A stretch of 64,000 nt of DNA, taken from assembly GCA_030407005.1 (NCBI GenBank), contig JAUDYN010000009.1, positions 124,001 through 188,000 of the forward strand, read 5' to 3'. The notes beneath the pieces were generated by a model, which did not search any database, was not told where the DNA came from, and worked only from the letters and a program-made list of their open reading frames with translations. Numbering within the stretch: position 1 is the first letter of the stretch; every line of letters begins with the position of its first letter. Positions 54,790-64,000 of the stretch are shown one piece after another. The translations under genes and the position numbers were made by a program. Source of the DNA: Desarmillaria ectypa. Lineage: Eukaryota; Basidiomycota; Agaricomycetes; Agaricales; Physalacriaceae.

Positions 54790-55459
54790 GTACTAGCAGA
54801 CCGCTTTTGGGATCATTAGTGCGAGCAAATGGGTGGCTGTGACGTTTCTTGTACGTTGATGGTGATTAAATAGTACCTTGCCGAGGTTCAATTATGGAGA
54901 TGATGGCATAAATGTAGTAAGGGTCGCAATCTCCATGCATACCGTTCATTGTACCCGTCCATGGATTGTTGCTATGCAGCGCGCTGGCCTTCCTTCGGTG
55001 CCGCAGAGTCCCCATTGCCTTTCCTCCACTCAGTCAGTAAAGCCACGCAACGGTGAGATGAATTCGAAGGTGAGACTCGGATAGCCCAGGGAAAAATCGA
55101 TCAGATGTACAAGTGGAGTCCTGCAGAAGTACCGGAAGATGTCCCGAGAACTGTACGAAGGCCATCAATGCCTTCACAGCCGTATCATAGCCGCCATATG
55201 CAAGCAATCGCTCTTCTCGCTCGATGAACCGAATTCAGAGACTTGTTTTGATTTCGATGTTCGTCAAAACGACCCAGGGTAGAATGCCTTTCAAATACCC
55301 TTGATATTTACGGAAGCAATGGCTGTTTGTAGAACCAAACCGTAAACCAAGCCTCTGGGAAGCCATATACTTACATCCGACCATGTATACAGTGGTGTTC
55401 CAACATTCGATCTGCAGCTTTACAATGTACACATTACACAAGAAGCATGGGCGGTGTCA
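54790..55459. other. Tail-to-tail intergenic region
   Basis: It lies between the 3' ends of the peptidase gene (plus) and the DCN1 gene (minus). No exon is seen. Confidence 0.5.
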
Positions 55460-57279
55460 TCAAGCACTTGACTTCAAGCGCTCCCGTGCCCACTCTACGA
55501 AATCGTCAATGGTGGACGGCCAGGCTTCTGTAAAACTTTGTCAATTCTCGTGACGCATACAGGAACGGGAAGTACTCGCCCTCAGCGTCGTACTTTTCAA
55601 ACTTGGCATCGATACTCCGTACAAAGTCCAAGAACTGGAAACGAGAACAATCAGAGACAGCCGCATTCAGGTGAGGGGGCGGACAAACCATAGACCAAGT
55701 GTCTTTGCTGACGCCCTTGCCACCTTTCGCTTCTAGATACTCAAACCACCATTGGGTATATTGGTCTTTCCAGCCCTCCTCCGAAGTCGCATCCATGTCA
55801 ACATCATCTTCATCAGTGGACGTCGTATGGGACAACGCGCCACCCTTCAACCCGTGGGGTAGGAGCAGAGCCCAGAACGCCTGCGCACTATCCATAGCTA
55901 CAAAAAATAGACTTCAGCTGACGACCCGAAGATACGAATAACACAACAAAGCCTCCTGGAGTATACCTTGGTTAGCCAATCGGATTTGAGCTTCCAAGGT
56001 ATCCTCCAGAAAAGGTGTAAGCACTGCCAGTCACAGCAAGGGGAGACATTTCGCACACGGCCAAATACAGCCGATGTAGCTGGATGATAGGAAACAGATT
56101 CCACTAAAATTATGCCCGGGAAGACGTCAACTTCGATGGTCCTTTCCGGGTAAAATCCGGTATGATGGTGACTTTGCACCCGCCAATTATGTACGACGAG
56201 ACCATTACGCTCGGACCTCGGGCATTTGAGAGGATATCTCCCAGCGAGTCTCTATGTGTCTTGTCGACAAACTGTTTCGGGCTATACGACATGCGTCGAG
56301 GTTGAGTAGAGAACACATGAAACATCCAAAAACCTCGGACCCAACAAAATACGTCAGTATTATCGTATTGAAAATACACGGCGATTTTGCTGGGGTCAAG
56401 GCGTTGGATCATATGTTTATATCTGTCGTAATCGTCTCCCTTGCATCTCAATTCAACTGGCACGGAACTGCCGCGAATATAGAGACGCTAGAGCACGCTC
56501 ATGGTGTTATCGCCGCAGCGTCAGGCTATCTTGGCATGCGACAAAACACCTGCGGCCAGCCGCAAGAGCAGGACAACGATATCACCGCAGCGAAGATAAG
56601 AGAAACTACTGGAAAACGTGACGAACCTAAACTCCTCTGACCCTCTAACCTTCCAAACTCAAAAGTGTGGTTGTAGACTTTGCGAAAATAATTCGGGTCG
56701 GACGAGAGTTTTTGACTGAGCTTTGGTAATGATGCCCTCATTGCCGGTGTATTGTCGCATCTATAATGGTGAAAAGAATTAAAGCCGAGCACAAGGTAAT
56801 CTTTGTACTTCTTACCCAAGATTTTTCCATCCTTCCAACCAGCCTTGCCTCCCCCACTCGCCCATCCTATTTGATTTTAGCTCATACGCTACGGACAGCA
56901 GCACAACGTCCTCAGGGTTGACAGAAAGGTCTTCGCAGAATTTAATCGTCCCGTCAATTGTTATCTCGTCACCGTCGGGATCTGCTCGGCGGTTCAGTGG
57001 GATCTACGTAAATCCGTTCATAACGCACCCTTGTACTTGTCGAACAGGGCATTCAATTTACTTGTACTGGCCGCAGTGGCTGATCCTCCGCCACGACGCG
57101 AGACAGGGTCATTGAAGTAAGCATCCAACGCCGCGTCGAGGCGCTTGTATTTGTCTAGGTACCGTTTGGCATCTTTGGCACTGAAATACTGCACGTTAGC
57201 ACATACATATTTCGAATATCATGGACACGCACGGTGCTCCCGTAACACTGCAGAATTGGGCAGTTGTTTCGTCTGACAT
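55460..57279 (-). CDS. DCN1-like protein, cullin neddylation factor
   Basis: Start ATG 57279 (MSDETTAQFCSVTGAS), with a UBA-like N-terminus continuing AKDAKRYLDKYKRLDAALDA. The potentiating-neddylation domain follows: DEITIDGTIKFCEDLSVNPE, VVLLSVAYELKS, MGEWGRQGWLEGWKNL, NYFRKVYNHTFEFGRLEGQR, SL-AMDSAQAFWALLLPHGL, RFQFLDFVRSIDAKFEKYDA and EAWPSTIDDFVEWARERLKS. DCN1 binds cullins and the Nedd8 E2 to promote Nedd8 transfer. Two oddities stand out. The intron between RSL and AMDSAQ (56626-55898) is 729 nt, against about 50 for the others, and contains coding-like text. The last intron needs a GC donor (GAGG|gcgagt). All joins keep frame. The gene appears functional if both introns are spliced. 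Confidence 0.87.
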
Positions 57280-60200
57280 CTTCTTTATAAATTTGGTACT
57301 TTTCTGGAGTCGGAACCTGATTAGGATTACACATGGCAGAAAGATCAAAATATACTCACCATTCCACGTGTATAGTACAAAATCAGGGCAAAGAGAAGAG
57401 CGACGACAGCGACGATGGACGAGAAAGGCGTGCTGGGGGTAATCTGATTCGTTTGCATAGACGTGACGGTGTGACAATAGCGTGACACGGCTGAGCGGTC
57501 CGGAATGACCGGCGAGTTCGATCGACGAGTCTGATTCCCGGTTCCAATTTGTCGCTATTGTCGCACCTCGACCAAAATTTTTGTTATGCAGCAATGGAAC
57601 CGTTCACAGCACTGAGAGAGGGAGGGGAGGGGGGGGGGGGGGGGCTTACTATTGCTCGTGTGGCTCTATGATAGAGCACCCGAGGCAAGTAGCGCCGTCG
57701 TCAAATTAATCCTTAGACTCTCTTGGTCGCACCTCTATGATGGATTTCCGACACGTCAGGAAACGCTTTACCTCGCCCGGTGAACACGAGGTCCGACTTT
57801 CATTTCGCGACGTCTGTTCTGTACGGCCTTCCGTCGTCAAATTGCATTACTCTGTTTCCACCTGTTTCCAGGCTGCCAGTCTTCGGTATACATCTACCTA
57901 GTGGCCCTGTATGTTGTTTTGCTGATTGGATCTATCCAACAAAGCGATTTGGTCCGACGCTGGCACACTGCATTTTACTGATCACTGATCATCATCACTA
58001 CGAACACGTTGCCGATGTGCTGGCTGCTGGCCCTTTGACGTCGACACGTTCAATATGTCACTATCGTGGCAGTTTCATCGAGCCTTCATTTCGCACAAGT
58101 GCATGTTTGACAGATGATGCTCGTCGTCATGCCACGTATTCTTTCTGTCCTTCCAACCCGGCCCTTGTACTTAATCCATCAATTCTCTCAGTCCGACACC
58201 AGTGGATCCCCCTTTGGGCACGGAACACATCTCCATGATACTTACTTGCCGTTGTAGCCTCGGTCCGGCCCTTCTCAACGTTTGACAGTGTCGTTAATTA
58301 TACGCGATCGTGTTGCACGCTGCGGACCTGCATGCCATCATACGAGATCATCTTCTGTCTCCGTATAGATCCTCAATGACACTACAGGTCTTCTTGAGAG
58401 TGCACCCTATGGCCCTGCGACTTCTTGTCCAGTAACTTAGGCACTTGCCACTAGCTTCAGCGTTCCCCACGTCGAATCCATACATATATCGTCCAATCAA
58501 AAACGAGGGTCACACACTACCAGACGTCTGCACTAGTACCCTTCTAACCCTGGGCACCCTATGTGATAGAAGCGACACCTACGTCAGCCCTTTTATCGGC
58601 TATCATTGAGGTGAGATCGAGACACTATTTTACCTGCCAGGGAGTTGGCATTGGTTTACTGATAGGATCTCGTCTACCCTACATCTGACAGACAGTGTAT
58701 AATTCGTTGCGTCAAGTTCCCGACGGCTGTCTTCATAGCTTACTGGGGTAAAACACATGTAGAGGCCACGACGCGATACCCCCTCACGACCCGGTTCCGA
58801 ATCCAGTCACCCTCTCACGCCGTAAGCGCTCCGCAGCTATATCCACATCCGCCACGCGTCGAAAATCCCCGATCTGAAGTCGCTCACACCGTCTGTCTAT
58901 CATTTTCCCCAGGTCCAGACTTGTCTGCTATACTACTTACTATTATACAGTTGCGACTCAGGCTTCCTGTCCCGCTCTGGAATAACAAACACATGATACA
59001 GATCCCCAGGCTCATGCCTTCTCTTCGAGATGTGCACCCACGCGTGTCCCTTTTAACCATTGTATCTTCGTTCAAGGAGTCTTTCCAGCACGCGATCAAC
59101 GGACTGGATTGCCTTGAGCTACGCGAAGCTACGTCTCCTCACCCTCGAATTCAAATGGACGGCTGTTAATAGCTAGTCAAACCTCGGACTGCACTTTATT
59201 GCATCCGCTTGTTCCGTGGGATTTGCCAACCCTTCTAGAATTTTTTTTTAGTTTCCCGAAACTGCCAGTCAAACCTCGGGCAGCAGATTACTGTAAAGAC
59301 GGGAAGTTCTTTCAAGCGTTGTAGCCGCGTGGCTGATGAGTTGCTAGGGCCAGATAGATCCGGGGTAAAAGAAGGTATTCGTTCATTGTATACGGTATCC
59401 CCTAGATGCCGGCGAATTGGCGGGAGCGATGTGAAAGGGAACGGGAATACCGGGTATTGGGAATGGGAAAGTGAAGAACAGGGGAACTCGAGTTGTTGAA
59501 CAGAATCCGTCAAACCTGGACATTAGCGAACCCGGTAACTCATGGGTGCATTGTGGCGGGTGGATCACTTGTGGAATTCGGCCATCGGAAGAAGACAACT
59601 TCGCCTCATGGCGCGGTATTATATGTTCATTGCTTAACATGACTATGCATTGAGGCTTTAGAATAAAAATGACTTTCCAAGCAAGAGCGGTACTAAATCA
59701 GCATGTCCTGCGTGATTTGGGTGGATCGAATCGGATCGACGCAAGCCTGTCACAAACGTGCTCAACGAGGTATGATATTAATCTCCCCCGTCAAGTGTGA
59801 CCCTCTACGAGTGTTATCAGTTTTGTGAGTCCGTCAACAGGCACCGACTGCCGGAAACATTGAATTGATATTTTCGTCGTCTCAATGAGATCTTCTATGC
59901 GGGTCTTTCCGGTAACTTTGCCCCGCAAACTTGACCGCAAAAGGCGCGGCCGAAAAGGGTTTCGATCATGATCTTGCGTCCAACGATCAAATGACAGTGG
60001 CATCTGATGGATAGCCCGAGTCCCTGGCGTCTTCTCGACAGTCGGATGAATGGATGCGTTAAATATATGATATAGCGTGGGTATACAAATACTATAACTA
60101 CGAGCGGTGCGACAAATGGGGGAGGAGATATGGATAGCAAAATCGTATTACTAGCGATAACGGATAGGTATTAGCAAGTTGGGACAGCAAGTAGATAGAA

Positions 60201-60386
60201 ATAGCTGGGCGTCATTGCAAGGTGTGTCATATCGGGCATGAAATACATGAATGAAGGGATGCTCACTCATAATGGAACTAATCCATTAAAAAAGAGAAGG
60301 AATAAGGATCAGGAGTGTGGTCTTAGTCGAGCTTTGACAAAAACGCCGATATTAATGGCCCACGATGATGATGGAAGTAAAACACA
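57280..60386. other. Long gene-poor interval with a 16-G run
   Basis: A run of 16 G lies at 57629-57644. From about 57750 to 59220 the plus strand is rich in C and T. The 152-codon frame 57780-58238 has no family resemblance and probably reflects that bias. 59235-60386 shows no gene. Confidence 0.45.
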
Positions 60387-61256
60387 TCAATTCCGTACAA
60401 TGACCCGTCTAGTGTGTTTCCCTGCTCGCCGTCGCTCAGCGTACGGCATTGGTCGCTTCCATGATTCGTCGGGATCACCACCTTCATCCGGAAACTCGAC
60501 CTTTGTCTGGGCGCCAGGAAGGGTGGGATCAGTGTGATGTATCTTCGGTGTCGAAGATGTATGTGGGAACAGGGGTGAAGGATTTACGGGCACCGGGCCG
60601 CTACGCTGAGATGATCTGGAAGATGGGGGATATGCAGCTGACGATGACGGCGAATGATTTGGATGAGGCGGGCCGCCGATGACCCCCAGGGAGGGCGAGT
60701 GCCCTGAAGGCGGCCAAGACCTAGGGCCACCTGGGTCCCGTGCCGCTGTGCGAGACTTGTCGTCGCGCATGGTTGTTGCGTGAGAGGGAATATCGACCTC
60801 TACATGCACACGGACGATTTCAGCTCCTGCCTGAGCAAAGAAAGCCCGTTCCTGACGCTGAAAGTAGCCACTAGTTGGCTCCGAACGGTGTGAAATCACA
60901 GATGGTGGTGCAGGGGGGAACATTGCCATTAAATCATGACCTGTAGGGGGTGCAGGATATTTACGAGGATTCGCGTCTGGATGGTGAGTGAGATCTACAT
61001 CTAGAAAGGAATAATCATCAGTAGACTGCATTGAGATAAATTAAACGAAAGATATACCGCGTAATGAGGAGGGGGAAAGAGGACGACGCGATCGACTGGA
61101 AACGGAAGCTGATGTTGGCGGTGACGGAAGCAAAAGGCCGGAACGTATGGAGCGGGAAGACTCGGCAGTAGGAGAAGTAGATGCAGACGATGCAGGTGAG
61201 TCATCGACAGGACGAAGGTGGTAGGAGGCGGACATGGTGGAGCAAGGCAAGGGCAA
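60387..61256 (-). CDS. Pro/Ser-rich basidiomycete protein of unknown function
   Basis: The main exon (61031-60387, 214 codons with the stop) reads STDDYSFLDVDLTHHPDANP, KYPAPPTGHDLMAMFPPAPP, TSGYFQRQERAFFAQAGAEI and VRVHVEVDIPSH. A disordered Pro/Ser/His region follows, then a basic end (PYAERRRAGKHTRRVIVRN). An upstream exon from Met 61256 (MSASYHLRPVDDSPASSAST, SRSRRPLSPSSLRG) fits in composition, but its join (gtatat...aatgcag, 32 nt) is one base out of phase. So the start may instead be MQSTDD at 61031. It has no TM or signal peptide. I know no domain for it. Confidence 0.6.
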
Positions 61257-62624
61257 GAAAGGGTACAGCTGGTCGAATACTTATAAGGGACTGGCAATGA
61301 TGATCGCAAGGAAGAAGCGGGTATCCAAGATCCAATTGAGCATTCCTAATATGAAAAACAAATTACCTAATCCGCTACTCAGGTTCATCTCTGCTGAGAG
61401 CTTCCGCTTCGGCTACGGTTGATGCTGCCAAGTTTCCCCACAGACATCGGATTGAATCAAGGAATCAGCCCTTGCCAATCATCAGCTACAGAAGGTCTTG
61501 TGCTACGTATCCAGGGATGTCATAAGCCCATTATGTTACCCCTGCTGTAACGCCAAAATTATCATTCGAATACATATATGCCCGTTCGTCTTCGGCTCCT
61601 CCGATTGTACTGGGATCTTCTTGCTTCTCTTCCTACGGCTATTACACCTCACCGGCCTTTCATCCTGTGATACCCGGCCCTCCATATCTTCTGGTCTGAC
61701 TAGGACTGACTCTCTGATACATGAGATGGGTCATTAGCCTCCATCGTGAAGGGTAAAAATACTTCCAAGTTCCGTCCATTTCCGGCGGTCAATTTGAACG
61801 TTCGTAGCCCAATGGAACTGACCTTGTCTGCACTGCAGGATATTTAAAGCTTTTGTGTAAGGTCCTTTACGAGAAGGATTCCCAATAGACTAAGCCAGAA
61901 GCTCGATCCCCACCTACATACAACACGAGTTCATGATACGATACGCTTCTGCCCATCATGGACCATCAAAGAACTGACCAGGTGGACTACCTTGTGACAT
62001 GTAATTCAAGATTCAACGTACCCTAGAATCTTCGTCAGCCAGCATGCCCTGATGTATATCCACACAGGTCTGGAAAGAAATCCCCTTAACCAGAGAGACT
62101 TTGATGGCGCCGATATCACTGGAGCGGGGAGGGGGAGGGGGAGGGGGTTCTGTAACTCAGGGCAGATCTAGACGAAGTGGCGTTTCATTTTTATGTTTTG
62201 CGCTGAATTGGTGGATCAAGTTCTGTATATCCGCCAGGAGCTCCGTTTTTCAGCAAAGGCCCAAGGGAAGCGGAAGTCTGGAGCGACCCGATCATTAAAA
62301 GGCCGGTATCCGATATAGACGGTGTGCGGCCAAGCTGAACGATAAGTTCCCGCAAGTAGTAATGATCTTGGGTGTTGTATATTTGAACCTGTTCTGTATA
62401 CAGCACATTAATGGATGGCGCTGGCATGATCAATAATTTACTCATCGTCTCCGAGATCTACGCGAGGGGAATAAAAGGAAAATACCAAATTTGATACCAT
62501 GTCACATCGATGGGTCGGAAGGGAGTCATAGTCAATTTGTCAAAGGTACCGGTCGATGGGCCTGTCCGATCACACTATGTGATCTAGAGTATGACCTAAG
62601 AAATGAACTTGGCGATCATATTAA
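61257..62624. other. Intergenic region with a G-quadruplex-type tract
   Basis: At 62125-62147 the plus strand has four G tracts of 4-5 separated by single A (ggggagggggagggggaggg then gg), a strong G4 pattern. No exon chain is seen on either strand. Confidence 0.5.
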
Positions 62625-62710
62625 GCCGTCGTGGCGTAATGGTAGCGCGTCGCTTTCCTACTTCCGCGTCATAAAGGCGAAGGTTGTGAGTTCGAGCCTC
62701 ACCGTCGGTA
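62625..62710 (+). tRNA. tRNA-Arg(CCT) with intron
   Basis: The acceptor is GCCGTCG/CGTCGGT (one G-T and one T-T). The D arm is TGGCGTAATGGTAGCGC, and the anticodon stem is TCGCT/GGCGA with CCT at 62657-62659. An intron of about 14 nt follows position 37, and the T arm is GTGAG TTCGAGC CTCAC. The discriminator is A at 62710. T-runs at 62719 and 62728 would stop Pol III. The D-arm text is typical of arginine CCT tRNAs. Confidence 0.82.
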
Positions 62711-64000
62711 TCGGTTACACTTTTTCGTCTTTTTCGTCTTCCGCTCTACAAATAACTTGTGCTCAAGGAAATGGAAATCCAGAGCCAATGGGGGGCCATG
62801 GATAAATGAGCGATCGTTTGTCCGGTAACCAGTGATACCAACGGCAATCATACTGTATCCAGCGACTAAAAAGGTCAAAGCCAACACTGGCAGCAGTAGC
62901 CAACATATCACAACAGGTGTTGTGTTGAGTGATGTCAAGAAATACATGAGAAACACCGTAAACCGGTATGTCCATCCGGATTTTTCTTCTTGCGATATGC
63001 TCCGTTTAAGCTTCGAGCTTTGCCCTTTACAGCCCGATAGTATGATAGTATGAACTAGTTACTATATCAGCTTACATAAATCTGATCGTCCCAGTTTCCG
63101 AGATTAGTTCAAGGAAAATTGAACCCCGGAACAACTACCGAAGTATGTATGCGAAAACGCAGCGGATTTGGTTTCCTCGGAAGCGACTCTGGATGTGAAC
63201 AATCAGAACACGGACCGACTCCGACTCACGCACGGAAGGATGATGAAGAACTCAAGGAAGTCTGCCTTAATGTTAAGCCACATGTGGACATCTATTCTGC
63301 AGGCGGAATGGGTAACAGCCTGTGAAGAAGTGATTAATGCTGCCGAAGAAATTTTCTTTTGGTATACACTATCCCAGAAATTTAATATTGAGTGCTAATA
63401 TAAAATATTAAGGGCGTCGTTGAGTGACCTAGTCGTTCCATTACTATGCGATGCACGCGAGGCGACCAGCTGCTTGCTCGACACTCGTTGCATCCGAAAA
63501 ATCGGCCCACAACCAGATCAATACGTGCCGTATCCCACCACCTCACATGAAGTATTATCGATCGGTTCAAGCCTTTCTCTCCTCAGCCCAATCAGCGAGC
63601 GATTCCCATGTCGTTACACGCGGAGGGGGGGATAGGTTTGCATGGTGCTTATCAGGAACAGACCGAACGGTAAGCCGACATGGTGCCACTGCCAGGAGGG
63701 TACCAACCGGAAACAACCCACGAACTCTCACGTCGGATAAGGCGTAACCATAAAGAGTTTCCACCAGCACTGGACATTGCCGAGGCCAATAGGAACTTGG
63801 CGGGTACGGTAAGTAAACGCACCTACTGCGGGTATCAAATAGAGAAATTCGAAACCCCTTCGTGAATAACAGAAGGGAACGTCAGATGCGTGGCGAGGGG
63901 GAAAAGTTCGTAAATGGGGCACAGGAGGCTCAAGCGAAGTTTTTAACCAGCCGCTGGACCAGAAGATCCCGCGCTATTCAAGGAAGAAGGCCAAAAAGGA
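62711..64000. other. Right edge, no secure gene
   Basis: A minus-strand stretch 62956-62760 reads as two membrane-like segments (VICWLLLPVLALTFLVAGYS) but has no partner exons. The rest contains only short overlapping frames. Confidence 0.35.

Noticed and set aside
57780..58238. 152-codon frame as a gene
   Set aside because: It follows the local C/T bias of the strand and resembles no family.

Overview
The window reads as nuclear DNA of a filamentous basidiomycete, most likely an Agaricomycete. The genes are split by many introns of about 45-60 nt, with gtaagt/gtgagt-type donors, ctaac/ctgac-like branch sites and ag acceptors. The protein families fit this: eEF1B-gamma, Golgi pH regulator, CNNM/Mam3, DCN1, Zn2Cys6 and C2H2 factors, DUF6535 and DUF6534-type membrane proteins, expansin-like and GH43 secreted proteins. 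tRNA genes carry introns, and solo LTRs with 5-bp target duplications are present. There is no bacterial operon structure, phage or CRISPR array.

Layout. 0.7-7.3 kb: secreted proteins (an orphan family with a signal peptide and an expansin-like DPBB protein), one degenerate gene, an AT-rich foreign-looking block and a small acidic orphan. 8.1-9.7 kb: eEF1B-gamma. 9.8-12.1 kb: a RecQ-like relic, a small Cys-rich GPI-type protein and tRNA-Ser(CGA). 12.6-19.6 kb: a Zn2Cys6 regulator, a CNNM/Mam3 transporter with a 3-nt microexon, and a GH43 arabinanase. 21-25 kb: a decayed DUF6535 gene and two small solo LTRs. 25.6-29.1 kb: a multi-TM protein, a degenerate basidiomycete family member and an FtsJ-like methyltransferase. 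30.3-31.0 kb: a 652-bp solo LTR whose leader holds five hairpins with one shared loop. 31-37.4 kb: a partial gene, a seven-TM-like protein, a foldback element, the Golgi pH regulator and a C2H2 protein. 40-42 kb: a conserved Ser/Pro-rich protein. 42.3-44.9 kb: two intron-containing tRNA-Asp genes with half-tRNA fragments. 46.9-51.8 kb: decaying DUF6534, F-box and a second copy of the 27-kb family. 52.3-57.3 kb: an acylaminoacyl peptidase and DCN1. 60.4-61.3 kb: a proline-rich conserved protein. 62.6 kb: tRNA-Arg(CCT).

The genes do not form one pathway. Housekeeping genes (eEF1B-gamma, GPHR, CNNM, DCN1, APEH, FtsJ, tRNAs) alternate with fast-evolving secreted or membrane families and relics. 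The most unusual signals are the hairpin array in the 652-bp LTR, the 3-nt microexon that restores a conserved motif in the CNNM gene, three GC-AG introns, a 729-nt intron in DCN1 with coding-like content, and a 232-bp foldback just upstream of the GPHR gene. Exon structures were deduced by hand from frame, splice sites and family patterns; no alignment was run.
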